DNA of 36,094 nucleotides from Didymodactylos carnosus (taxonomy: Eukaryota > Rotifera > Eurotatoria > Philodinida > Philodinidae). Shown here one piece after another: positions 22,787 to 34,308 of the stretch. Below the pieces are notes generated by a model. That model worked only from the letters and a program-made list of their open reading frames with translations. It did no database searches and was not told the origin of the DNA. How positions within the stretch are numbered: the first letter of the stretch is position 1; every line of letters begins with the position of its first letter. The stretch covers positions 1 through 36,094 of the forward strand of contig CAJNOQ010001095.1 in assembly GCA_905250885.1 (NCBI GenBank), written 5' to 3'. A program made the translations under genes and the position numbers.

Positions 22787-24068
22787 ATGTATAATTCTTC
22801 TTCCCAACAATATGAATCTGCGCCTCCTCCGCCTTACCAAGCTGTTGACACAACACAAGTTACTTTAAATAATGTTGGCAGAGTTAATTCTCTTCAAACT
22901 CAACAGTATAATGCCAATTATTATACAACATCTGAGGATCGAATGCAACTATTTCAACAGTTAGTTGGAAGATATGAAATAAATCGAGAATTTGCAACAA
23001 AATTAAGAGGATTAGAAGGATATGAAATTGTATTTATTTGTGATGATAGTGGATCAATGAACACGCCTCTTGGTAAGCAATTTTTGTTATCCTTTGATAA
23101 GTGTTTTCTCACGCTCAACTTAAATATCGTGTACCCTAAACCAATTTATATTATGCCATTACTACTCAAAATATAAATGTCGTCATTTTTTCTAGGTGAT
23201 ATCACTGGTCCGTTTGATCGTTTACCAACTCGCTGGGATGAATTAAAGCAAACTGTGTCAATTGTCGTCGATATTGCAAGTGTTTTAGATCCTGATGGTG
23301 TTGATATTTATTTTTTGAATCGTGAACCAATGTTTCATGTTAAACATTCATCTGAACTAATTCCAACATTTGCTGTACCTCCTCAAGGTCCAACTCCAAG
23401 TATATATAATATTTTATATTTTTATTTATAATATGACATAGAATTCTGTTTTCTTATGTTTAGTTGTATCCGTATTGAGACAAGTTTTGGCTGATAAAAA
23501 AGCCGAAGTACAAGAGAGAAAACTGTTAATTTTACTTGCAACTGATGGCGTTCCAACAGATATGGATGGTAAACGAGATACACGTTCATTGGAACAACTA
23601 CTCAGATATGGACGAAATCCAATTAATCGTATCCCAGTGACGTTTATAGCATGTACAGATGATGACGAATGCATTGGTAAACATAAAACAAAAAAGTTAA
23701 ATATTGTTCAGTATAGTATAATTTTCCTGTCCTTTATTTTTAAGGTTATTTGAATAAATGGGATAAAAACATCGAGTAAGTTTGATCTCTTTTTATTTTC
23801 TCAATATAGTCAAAGAATAAAATTTATTTCTTTGTTTAGATATGTCGATGTTGTTGATGATTATCGAAATGAAAAAAAAGAGATACAAAATGTTCAAGGA
23901 CGAGATTTTCCGTTTAGTTTTGGTGATTATGTCGTTAAAATTCTAATGGGTTCTGTAGATCCATGGTTTGATGATTTGGATGAGAAAAAGGTAAATGCTA
24001 ATGGTCCTGGACGATACCAATCAAATCAAACAAATTCCACATCTAATGACTGCTGCAATGTTTTATGA
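22787..24068 (+). CDS. vWA-domain protein with N-terminal PPxY and C-terminal CAAX, copy A
   Basis: Exons: 22787-23072, 23196-23399, 23464-23676, 23745-23775, 23840-24068 (963 nt, 320 aa). The N terminus carries PPPPY (13-17), a WW-domain ligand of the PPxY type. A von Willebrand A domain starts at about residue 79: FICDDSGSM gives the metal-site DxSxS (D86, S88, S90), and LLATDGVPTD is the later acidic loop. The chain ends C-C-N-V-L. CNVL fits a CAAX box, with Leu last favouring geranylgeranylation, and the Cys before it could be palmitoylated. No signal peptide or membrane helix is seen, so the protein is probably cytosolic and lipid-anchored. The vWA and motif calls are seen directly; the anchor and partners are inferred. 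The intron 23400-23463 is absent from the neighbouring paralogue. Substrate and pathway are unknown. Related cytosolic vWA proteins occur in fungi and protists, but I cannot test for transfer. Confidence 0.85.
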
Positions 24069-26172
24069 CAACTACTGCCTGGCTTCATATGTGTACTGTT
24101 TATCATCTATTTTATCTTGTATCATTTTGAGATATTGTCCGGTATTTCTGATGTTAATAGATAAGACTTACAAAAGCTTTAATAACACTTCATATGCTAT
24201 CAGTCGTTTTTAGAAGTAATCAGAAGTTATATGAAGCTAGATATGTGTATTGGTTTTAATTTCAATTTTTTCAATAGTTTTCTAGATCAAAACCTATATG
24301 AAGATAATTTTGAATGAGAAAAAAGAGAATCTCTTTTGCTTGTAAAAATAGTTCTCATATAAAAAAATATGACAAAGTTTCTCTTTCTCAAATAGTAAGT
24401 AGCAACTAGGAGTGGTATATCACACACCATGCTTCTACTATTTAAGTAATCTAATAATTGCTTTTTCTTTTTTCACACAATATGTTAATAATTTGTATTA
24501 TATACAACTAGTTATTCTTTCTTCTATTTAACTCGTATGTTTTCAATCTATCGCTGTTTGCACATATACGCCTTTTTCTAAAAGATAAAAAATGTTCCTT
24601 TATTTATGTGCTCAAGTGATAATCTGCATAATAATAATTATTCTTTTGTTCATTCATGCAAACTATTTTTATTCTTTAATATAAACATACAAATCTTATT
24701 GCAGATACTTTTTCTTTTTTTTATAAACATATTGTGTAAGAATGATATGCCTTTATTTTCAAGTATGCATTTGTTGTAATGAGTTATTTTTACTATATTA
24801 AATAGTGACAAACGTTTTTCAAATTTTAGTACATTTGACTCTCAGATGAACATTGTTTGATACAATAAATATGGAAGATGTAACTACCTTTGAGTTGAAC
24901 AAAACTGCTGATAATTAAAAAGAATGTCTAGTCAACTGCTCAAAAATTATTTTTTACTCTATTCTTTCTGTATATATGGAGGTTGAGAACATTCATTGAT
25001 GAACTTTAGCTCAGAAATTCAAATAATGACTTTTCAAGAAAAAAGTTCACGAATTATAGAAATTCACTAGAATAATGTGAAGAGGAAGTTTAAGTGTAAA
25101 ATAACTTGCGTGGATACTGATGAAATCTATTGAATTTGTATTCATCATACTTTATTCTATATTACATAGCAGTTAAACATTTTAATTCCTCTCTTCACAC
25201 GTGAAAAATCTACGAATTTATTCTGATTTTTATTTTTTTTGTGATGATATTAAAACTCTGTAGTGCAACATCCTTTTAACAGATGTTTACTCAAACTTTG
25301 TTATCATATTTAGTTGAAATTTTTCATGTTTTCACTTTTCTGAAGTATATCTCCGTCATTTAAATATGATTTCATATTAAAAACTAATCATTAGATAATC
25401 TGAAAAATTTTCTCAGAAAAAATTCATAATATCACTGACATCAGCATAGATGTTTAAAACTCATTCATGTTGTGACGAGAAGGACACTGAAATTGAGTGA
25501 AAAATATACTCTTCTTGTTCTTTCTTTCCTTCTTTATTTATTTACGTAATTAACACTCAAAGTTCGACTTTTTCATAATGACACCATTGTATATTTAATA
25601 CAAATGTATTCCTATTCCTAATAAAACATTTTTTTGTCATTTTTTTCAAATATCATTTATTAGTAGAGAAAGAAAACAAAAGACAGAAACAAAAGAACAT
25701 CTTAACGATATGAATTCATTTGTGCTAAATTTACAGTAGTGTTGTTGTGGAATAGGCGGACTTTAAGTAAATAAATATATAAATAAAAGAAAGAGTATAC
25801 TTTTGACTCAGTTTCAGTATCCTTCTTATAAACATGAATGAATTTTATATATCTATGCTAATAATATAAACTAGTCACAACCCAACTTCATATAAAATTT
25901 ATGTATTATATAGAAGTTCGTGCCGTCTTTATGTGTTCATCATTATTGTCCAAAAGTAAGATTGATGTTTTTTTGTTTTGCAGTTTTAGATTATTTGAAT
26001 GTATTATTTTTATTTTATCTTTGTAACTGTTACGTTTTATAAACGACGAGCAGCGACAAAGAATGTTTAAAGTGAAAAAAGTCAAAAGAAAAGTGATCTT
26101 TTAAAAATTAATCTACGTTGTTTTCTGTTAAAAATCTAGTTGATAATCTTTGATATCTGATAAAATAAATAA
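24069..26172. other. intergenic sequence between the tandem vWA genes
   Basis: About 2.1 kb of AT-rich sequence without a recognised gene, RNA or clear repeat. It must hold the 3' end of copy A and the promoter of copy B. I see no unambiguous poly(A) signal close after 24068. Confidence 0.4.
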
Positions 26173-27647
26173 ATGTATTCAACTAACCAGTATCCCCCAT
26201 CAAATCCTCCATCCTATGAGGATATCATTCCTGCTCAACAACAACATGGTGGTTTTAATTCAGTGGGACACCAGTATCCCAATTATCAACCAACAACGGT
26301 AGATGATCGAATGTCAAAATTTCAAGATATTGTCAATAGATATGAAATTAATCGAGAATTTGCCACAAGATTAAGAAATTTAGAAGGTTATGAAGTCGTT
26401 TTTATTGTGGATGATTCTGGATCAATGAATACGCCATTGGGTGAGAATCTAGTTTAAGATTTCAAGAAGCCTTTTCAGTTTCTGGGTTAACTCTGGAAAA
26501 GAACTCGAGTATGCACATATTTAGCCATTTATATTAAGTGGGCAGATGATCTTTACCCTATCATCATTTTAGGTGATATTACAAGCCCGTTTGATCGAAA
26601 ACCATCAAGATGGGACGAACTAAAGCAAACTGTGTCAATTGTCGTTGATATTGCAAGCGTCCTCGATCCAGATGGTGTTGACATATACTTTTTGAATCGC
26701 GAACCGCAATTTCATGTAAAACATTCATCAGAATTAGTTCCTACTTTCGCCGTACCACCAGCAGGTCTAACACCTATTGTTCCCGTTTTACGAAAAGTGT
26801 TATATGATAAACAAGCTGAGATTCAAGAACGAAAACTATTAATTCTACTCGCCACTGATGGTGCTCCGACAGACGAATCAGGACATCAAGATGTCAAAAT
26901 GCTTGAACACGTACTTAGACATGAAAGAAATCCCATTAATCGGATACCAGTAACATTCATTGCATGTACAGACGATGATGATTGCATAGGTAATTTTACT
27001 GAATTTATTGCATACAAGGGTATACACATACAAAAATCAACTGGAGATATATATTAGAACGATAGATCTAAAGTTTGTTCATCTTTTCGTTTTTATGCAC
27101 ACTAACGCATCGCGTTGTAATCGATATGTGAACGAATTTATTTTTATAAGTTTCTATTGAGAGGTGTCTACCGTATTGAACTCTTATTTGTTCAGATTGA
27201 TAGATCAAATTAGTCTGCATCAGATATTAGAACTACAAGTTGTCATCATACTGTCTTTGTTCTTCATGTAGGATATTTGAATAAATGGGATAAAAATATA
27301 CCGTAAGTATTTCTCTTTAAGAAAATAATAGCAAATATTAGACCATATTTACTGCTATTTTAGGTATGTTGATGTTATTGACGATTATAAAAATGAGAGA
27401 CAAGAGATACACAATACTCAAGGACGAAATTTTCCATTTAGTTTTGGTGATTATGTCGTTAAAATATTGATGGGTACGTTGCTTAATAAATCACAATAAG
27501 TCGTATGTCAACGCTGTTTTTCTATTTGAAGGTTCTGTGGATTCATGGTTTGATGGATTAGATGAACGAAGAGTGAATATTAGTGGACCAGTGACAAGTG
27601 ATCAACATGGGAAAAAATCGAAAAAGAAAGGTTGTACTATAATATAA
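26173..27647 (+). CDS. vWA-domain protein with N-terminal PPxY and polybasic CAAX tail, copy B
   Basis: Exons: 26173-26440, 26573-26989, 27272-27302, 27364-27473, 27532-27647 (942 nt, 313 aa). It is a paralogue of the gene 2.1 kb upstream; by eye about four in five residues are identical through the vWA domain. PPSY at residues 12-15 is a PPxY motif. The metal-site DxSxS is D80, S82, S84, in FIVDDSGSM. The C terminus reads KKSKKKGCTII: a CAAX box (C310) behind a lysine cluster, the layout of a polybasic, prenylated plasma-membrane anchor. This differs from copy A, which has a second Cys and no lysine run. Copy B lacks copy A's intron at the TP/I junction but has one after LMG (27474-27531) where copy A is continuous. 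The tail and domain are direct readings; localisation and function are inference. Confidence 0.86.
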
Positions 27648-27652
27648 ATAAA
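27647..27652 (+). terminator. poly(A) signal overlapping the stop codon of vWA copy B
   Basis: AATAAA starts on the last base of the TAA stop codon (27645-27647) and is followed by T-rich sequence at about 27675-27700. If used, the 3' UTR would be only some 20 to 30 nt. Confidence 0.4.
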
Positions 27653-29596
27653 AAATTATTCTCTCATTCAATAATCATTTTTTGTGCAATTGTTTTATTT
27701 TTTGCGACTGCGATATTTTGAGATTTCTTTTATTGTTTCGTGTGACAATCAAACAAAACAACTGCATAATGCTTTGATATATTTTTTTCGTTACTTTTTT
27801 ATATGAATACCAAAGAAATACCTTACCTGCTTTATGTTTGTTTGTTTGTATGGTCTAAAATATTTTTCGTTGTTTATTGCTTTTATTCTGTAAAAATAGT
27901 AAAATATTGTAGACTTTGTTCAGTGCTGATACTACGAATTTAGGATAGAGACCTTCAATTATTCTATAGATACTTTTTTGTCTGCTTTACATACTAAACA
28001 CATAGTTCATTCCACTGCTTTCCGTTAGAAATATGAGTTCAGAAAATAAATTTTGGACTTTTACAATTTTGTGTAAAATGAATCAACATTTTGAAACGGG
28101 GGTATAAACGATCAAATACGACGCTTTTGACGAACACATACGTCACAGCCGCCTTATTACGGGTGCAGTATACGCCTAATTACTGAAAAGCGATCATCTT
28201 CGAAGAAAATACACCTTTAAGTTACGATGTTATAAGAACGGTTATAGTTATTGGGCTGATCTTAAGAAAATGAAAGTATTTCATAAATGATTTTCGGTTT
28301 TTTCAAAAATGTTTTTCAAGAAATGAATTACTGTTTACGGTTTCATTTTCGCTTACTGAAGAGAGATATCTACATTCTTCTTTCATAAATTTAGTGCTCG
28401 CCGTTTTGAAAAAATACAGGTAGAAATACGAGTTATTCGTAATTTAATAAAAGTATGTTTCATTTATCTTTTGTTTTTGATGGGTTTACTCTTGACATTT
28501 TTCTTTGTTGAAGAATACAACGAAGGAAAACGTATTTTAAAAATATATTATTTAGTACATCTGATCCATGATATTTTCACTCAATCGGACAATTCAATTT
28601 GAAACTGTTAAACAAAATGGGTTTATATCATAAGTGGCGGAGCCAATAGGCTTGAGCCTTCTCAGATTTCGAAACGCTCCGTCCCTCTTTGTTTTATATA
28701 TTTAACTCTAAATAGAAAGGAAACTCTTGAAAGTAAAACGAGACACCTTTTGAAATTTTTGTCGTATGTTTGGTAGTTTTCAGTCACCTTTGATTGAAAA
28801 CGCCTGCTATTGAGCATAATAGTAGGTCGAACATTTCTCTACATGTTAATTACAAAAACCTTATGAAAATGTCCGGTTGTTCATGAACCAGATCTATACT
28901 TAATACTTCAATAGGTCTCCATATTGGGTCTGAACAAAACACATGTCAAATAATTTGGTATTATCTTGGCTAGTTGTAAATTTAATTTAGAAGATATTCA
29001 AATTCATATCTCATGTATTATTATAAAGCCAATATAAAACCTTATATACTGGAATATTGAGTTGACTTTCACACATGCGATATGTGTTTAGCATTCTGCA
29101 CAACTTTCTCATTGAGAAACTATCAAAATTGATTTCTAAGAGACGATAGAGGTTAGCCTCTGTGAATCTCATGCATTTCAACGGAACGTCTCTATTTACC
29201 CCAATGCATAAAAATGGACAAAAGAAAATACTGAGTGTAGCTGATTGTGTGTTAATCAGCTTAACTAGTCTATATAATGATGAACTCTGAATCATATGTT
29301 AGAGAACCGTGCTACAATGAGAGATATTTTTTAACTGAGAGTTAATTACTAGTGAAATGTACATTAAAACTGCATGTATTTGAATGAACTGTCTTTTTTT
29401 ACCGCAAGCGTACAAATGAAACTTCTGAAAATTAAAATTTTATTGTTCTATAATGAAGTTAACAATAACAGAGATACATGAATAATACTCATTAATTCAA
29501 AAAAAATCATAAAAAAACAAAAGAAAGACACATTTTGTTCACGGTATAATCGCTCACAATCAATTCGATATACTTGTATAAAACAACAACTAATAA
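27653..29596. other. intergenic sequence
   Basis: No gene recognised. At 28634-28646 AGTGGCGGAGCC resembles a solitary hAT terminus, but no partner end was found. A short hairpin (8-bp arms AGCTGATT/AATCAGCT, 29239-29261) is present. The - strand open frame 29011-29295 has no family resemblance. Confidence 0.4.
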
Positions 29597-31419
29597 TTAC
29601 ACAATTAGTAACGGTTGACTGTAAAGTTTATACACAAAAATGGATAGAAAGAACAAAGATTTACAAAATGCATATTGTGTCTTATGCAGATTCTCAAATG
29701 CCAACCAATCAATATATGTGTGTTGAGCTTTCAGCACAAGACGATTCGGTAACCTACTATCTTTTCTGAAGCCACAGGACTTATACCACCATTTAAAGGA
29801 ATGGACACAACAGAGGACCCCCTACGGCAGAAGCCCTTCTGTTACAAGACCTCTCTTGAACTCATAACGCAAATACCACGTTATAAGACTCCCTTTTTTT
29901 ATCGATTTTTTACCTAAAATATGATAATTTTGGGGTTCAATCAAACATAATTTTTGTGTTCGTCTTTTTGCTCAGCTGTTGGAGTAAATACACAGCTGCT
30001 AGAATGGTAAAAAAATAAAAATAAACATCAGTTGAATCAATAACTTTGTACACAGTGTGAACTCTGGATCAAGCGATTTCGGCTCAAAATCGGCTCTTTT
30101 TAGAGATGCTTTAGAAGATCCCCTTCAGAGTTATGAGCACTAGAACGCGATATAAGACCCGGGTCCTCTGTTGTGTTCATCCCTTTACATGGAGTATTTG
30201 CAATCAAAAAGGCAGTCTGATAGGAAAGTGCTTCGTTTGATTCATCGAGATGATTTGAAAATTTTATCCAATAATTATATATATAATCTTTTAATGAGTA
30301 TTCTCTACTCAAAATTAAGATTGTTATATCATCAAAATTATTTAATTTATACACAATTCTTAAACCACTACAATACACATGTTCTATTTGTTCTTGTTGT
30401 TTATCTGTAAAATAGAACTATGTAGTGAATAGCCATATGAAATATAGTAGCGCATGAGCTAGAAATAGTTTTCTCTTTAATTGGATTTCATTTTTTGAAA
30501 TTCTATAAAACATTATTCCCAGTGTATTATAAATTTATCTTATCATTTTTATTCTTTCGTTTATGAAGTTACCCCATCCTATTTTTGTACTGATATTAAT
30601 ACCAAGATATTTAAATGTTTTAACATATTTGATTTTCTTTCGTCTATACTCTAATTTAGGATAAGATGGTGATACCACTCTATGTAATAAAAGAGCGTTT
30701 GTTTTAGAAACATTACTGGAAGAATATTACCATCAGCAAATTTTTCCAATGATTTGAGTACTATTTCAACTCTAGTTTAATTCTTTCAGATTAGCGATAA
30801 GCGCGGGAAACCACATTTTGTAGAAAGTTGATAAAAAATTCACAAATAGTACCAAAAACAGGTCGATTTGATGTATCAAGTCTTAGTACTTCACAAAGAG
30901 ATAAAGGCATATCTATGTTTTTAATCATACGGATTCCGTATTACGGAACGGTTTTTGAGTTTTTAGACGAAACCTATCATTTCCCAAAGAGATATAATGC
31001 GAGGTTGAAAATGTCTATCCGGAGTGAAACCTGATTGTTCGTTCACATAAATATTGTTTTCCGCACCCAATTTCAATATCCTCTGATGTATAATCCTTTC
31101 ATACCATTTTCCTAAATTCGGTAACAGAGAAATCGAACGTAATCGATTTTCCTCCGGGTAAAGTCTTTATTACTTCGTTAATTGTTATTTTTTCTAATGG
31201 CATATTAGGTGTATATACTATTTGCCTATAAGTTTCTATTGACTCTACATGCTTTTTATTACTATTATCGTATTCTGGTTCTTTATAGTGTTCTTCATAA
31301 AAGTCAGCTAACATATTAACTAATTCTTTTTCACTTTTACGCTTGTCTCCACTCGCTCTGTCCCTTAACTTTAGGAACTTATATATTCGAACGACTTTTG
31401 AATCCAAAACAACGCTCAT
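29597..31419 (-). pseudogene. decayed LINE (non-LTR retrotransposon) reverse transcriptase
   Basis: Four - strand fragments follow LINE order. (1) 31419-31099: linker before the RT, with LADFYEEHY. (2) 31121-30963: YERIIHQRIL and EQSGFTPDRHFQPRIISL, the RT segment around QSGF. (3) about 30775-30535: KSLEKFADGN, then after a frame change SKTNALLLHR and YVKTFKYLGINISTKIGW, the RT thumb. (4) about 30410-29597: the C-terminal region, with one stop, YCSGLRIVYK and REYSLKDYI, continuing beyond the inserted repeat as RKDSRLPNRLVLKAQHTYID. The YADD catalytic block between fragments 2 and 3 is missing, and frameshifts and stops separate the pieces. The endonuclease end is absent. The copy is dead. I associate this LINE style with bdelloid rotifers. 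Confidence 0.85.
29789..30192. mobile_element. 404-bp inverted-repeat element inserted in the LINE
   Basis: The 32-bp ends match in inverted orientation at 29 of 32 positions, sharing ACACAACAGAGGACCC. The interior has no coding content. LINE C-terminal coding stops at the right end of the element and resumes beyond its left end, so it inserted into the LINE. TA is present just outside each end if the boundaries are moved to 29786 and 30194, which would suit a Tc1/mariner-type MITE, but this is weak. Confidence 0.75.
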
Positions 31420-31626
31420 GCCTCAGTTGACATTCGCTAGAGGCCTATCTAAAATATCTCGTGAATTTTTCTCTGATCCGATGTGTAAGGTTAGTAATCT
31501 AATGTAAATGTAAAACGTTTTCTCGAGGTCCTCCAAAGATCCCTAAAGGTCTAAAAATATATATCTGAATTCAAGGGATTGGATAGGTTTTGTTTTCTTT
31601 TTCTTAGTATGAGCTTGAGCTCTAAG

Positions 31627-31803
31627 CAGAGTCGCAAATAACAGGAGGGTGTGGGAGGGTGCGCACCCACCAAATAACTGAAAAAGATGTTGTTAGTTTA
31701 TCCATTATTCGTGCACATAATTCTTTTCATCAATTTCGCACTACCTCAAACAGAAATTTTGTTTTACACCCCCCCTAATGTTCTGCTCCTATTTACGGCC
31801 CTG
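31627..31803. mobile_element. hAT-like MITE, 177 bp
   Basis: The left end CAGAGTCGCAAATA pairs with the right end, whose reverse complement is CAGGGCCGTAAATA (11 of 14). The flanking octamers are GCTCTAAG and GTTCCAAG, 6 of 8 identical with both differences C/T, as expected of an aged 8-bp duplication. G-rich and C-rich runs lie just inside the two ends. Confidence 0.68.
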
Positions 31804-32217
31804 GTTCCAAGTCATTAGCGAGATCCCTTTGATTTTTCTTAATATGCACATTGCTTTTTTAAAATATTAAAAAATAGGTTAGAAATTTTTAATCTAACAC
31901 TAAATTACAATTTCGCCAGTACATAATTCGACCATGGAAATATGTATATTAAAATACAGTTTAGAATAACTAGGACAATACAACAGGAATAATAGCTGCT
32001 TTACAAACAGTGAAAAACCCTAAAAGTTTCGAAACCAGGATGTAATGAATATAGCCTTAACTGCAGCGTAAACATGAATGGTATTTCCAATCAGCTGCTA
32101 TTTCTCCTGCAGGACAAGGATAGGTATGAATATTATATAGGCAGTAGTAACCGCGTGAACAGGAATAAAATTGATATTGATATAAATGGTAATCAGATGA
32201 ACATAATCAGATGGGCA
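31804..32217. other. intergenic sequence
   Basis: AT-rich, with nothing recognised as a gene or repeat. Confidence 0.4.
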
Positions 32218-32385
32218 CCCAGTCAAAAAAAAGGAGTGCTCCGAAGCGCTCTTTTTTTGAGGAGTATTCTGGACTACTCCAGAAAAAGAATACTCTAGAG
32301 TGCTCTTAGTGGCTTTTTTCAAAAGGAGTGCTCCGAAAATGGAGTACACCTTCATACTCCTACTTCTGACCTTTTTTTGACTGGG
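32218..32385. mobile_element. 168-bp palindrome-rich MITE
   Basis: The ends are CCCAGTCAAAAAAAAGG and CCTTTTTTTGACTGGG, inverted repeats differing by one base in the A-run. GCA flanks both sides (32215-32217 and 32386-32388), a possible 3-bp target duplication. The interior is filled with GGAGTGCTCC-type palindromes, including two copies of GGAGTGCTCCGAA, so the element should fold into a compound hairpin. No coding content. Confidence 0.75.
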
Positions 32386-32480
32386 GCATACTAGAGTCGA
32401 CAATGACACAAAAATACTTGGGAATAATAGAGTTATTGTGAGTTTATTCATTTTTACCTTAACAATTTCATGCTAATGAA

Positions 32481-32636
32481 ATGGCAGAGTGGCCTTTTCT
32501 AGCATCTGCCACAACATTTCGCAACTACGAGTTATACCGCCATCTATCATTGGCTTTATCTGTTGATCCGGCAATCGATTTCGTATGGCCCTTACTTCCA
32601 GTAAAGGGATCACATATTCATTTAATGGATCATTAA
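32481..32636 (+). other. 51-codon open frame of protein-like composition, unidentified
   Basis: This frame starts MAEWPFLASATTFRNYELYR and ends at TAA. Its residue mix (Trp, Pro, Asp, His) is less AT-driven than the surrounding frames. No family is recognised and no splice partner was found. It could be an exon of a lost gene, a transposon scrap, or chance. Confidence 0.15.
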
Positions 32637-33780
32637 ACATGTTTTACGTCTAGTTTTCTTATCTCTGACTGTAGCCCTCTTTAAGTGTTTTTCATTTTAT
32701 TGAATTTCTTTATCACTTTCTGTTACACACGATGGATGTGCATGTGGTAGAAATAACTCAAATCCCAAAAACTTTATATGTTCCTAGGGTCAATTAAAAT
32801 TTCAATTTCTTCAAGAAATCAAATATTTACACATATCAACAAACTTTCTTTCTTAGAGTGACATTTTTTATCATATTTAGCTTTTTTTTCTTTACATGAA
32901 GAGTTTTTCGTAGTACACGTACCATTTCAATGATATGCTTTAGCACCGAAATCAACGCCATTAGTAACGTATATTTTTTTCTATCTGAAAGATGAGAAAA
33001 ACAAACATTTCGTCAATATCATACTAAAAATCAGTGTATGCAAGTATTTTAATTGTTAATATAACGTTGAATGAATAGTAGCATATACTTCGACATTGAA
33101 TAAGCAAAAAGCAAAATATCATTTCCACATCTGAATAAATGATCGGAAATAATTGATATTGTAATTTTTCCTAGGTAAAAACCATAATAGGCTCTCTCAC
33201 CTCTAAAATATGTATTATTTTGATTTTTCCTCAAGGAAACTAAAATTTCAATCGTTTCTATCTTATCTTATTCGTTATCTAAATTTCAATCGTGTTCGAA
33301 TATTTAAAATTCTCATACATTTAATTTCTTCCTGCAACAAAAATATAGGATTTCGTAAAGATATCATATTACTCAAAGTGGAATTGATACACCCACATAA
33401 CTACTACATTAGGATGATAGCAAGAAAAAATCATTCAGGATGACTCAGTTTTTTGTTCTTTCCATACCGAAACGTGGTGTGTACAATGTTGAATAGTTCG
33501 TAGCATTTATTATTTACTTTATTAATGTATATTGGTCATATTTCTGAAGCGAGGTGTTTCTTTCGTGACGTCGATTCTTGCGTCTTTTATGAAGTGTATT
33601 TTCTATATATAAAATGTATAAGTTGATATGTAGTTAGACATTTGTAAAAGATTATCATCAATATGTATGTATAAACTATGTTTCTTTTATTAACCGACTT
33701 TTTTGACGACCTTATTGTACAAACGATATATTTACAAAAATTTATTTGATTCTTAAGTATGGTAGTTTATAGCAGGACTG
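32637..33780. other. intergenic sequence
   Basis: AT-rich with no recognised gene. Open frames on both strands at 33049-33443 are Ile/Phe/Tyr-rich and follow base composition. Confidence 0.4.
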
Positions 33781-33895
33781 GGCGAGTCCGAGTCAGGAAT
33801 GAAAACTTTTTGGTGGAATCGAATTAGATTTTTTGGAAAGACTCGAACTCGAACTTGGGTTTTTGTGTTTCGAGTTCGGTCGATTCAAGTTCTTA
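33781..33895. repeat. GAGTC/GACTCGAA-rich repeat fragment
   Basis: Starts CAGGACTGGGCGAGTCCGAG and carries repeated GACTCGAACTCGAACTTGGG-like words. The look is that of one subterminal end of a non-autonomous DNA transposon. No matching right end was found, so it is probably truncated. Confidence 0.4.
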
Positions 33896-34308
33896 CAACA
33901 GGAAAATTTTCAGTTTTCAATATCAGTATGGGATATGCAATAGAACTTCACTTCTTAACTTTTTCTGTTATAATAAGATTGATGTGTTGTACGACATGGG
34001 AGAAAAGAAATATAAATAACGCCAGCCAAAAAGGTTTGAAAAAAATATCGGACTTTCCACTTCTGGTTTTCAGGGATGATCTTTTCACTTCAATATAGAG
34101 TTTTCTGTCGATTAGATTGTCCAGGTGTACTATTTAATATCGTACATTCTCATTAGATTATTCCTTACGACCAAACGAAAAGCCTAACCAATACGAAATG
34201 ATGAAATATACAGTTTCGGATGCTCTATCGAATAAATATACTTTCAGTCGAAAATAAAGACGCTTTTTTCGAAAATCCAGTTTTTGAGCATAAACCTTCA
34301 CACATCTT
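33896..34308. other. intergenic sequence
   Basis: Nothing recognised. ATGCTCTATCGAA at about 34219-34232 is repeated in the right arm of the following hairpin. Confidence 0.35.

Noticed and set aside
28634-28646. Solitary hAT-like terminus AGTGGCGGAGCC
   Set aside because: No matching inverted end or target duplication was found within the surrounding 2 kb.
29011-29295. 94-codon - strand open frame below the LINE
   Set aside because: It lies past the LINE stop codon, does not match LINE C-terminal sequence, and no family was recognised.
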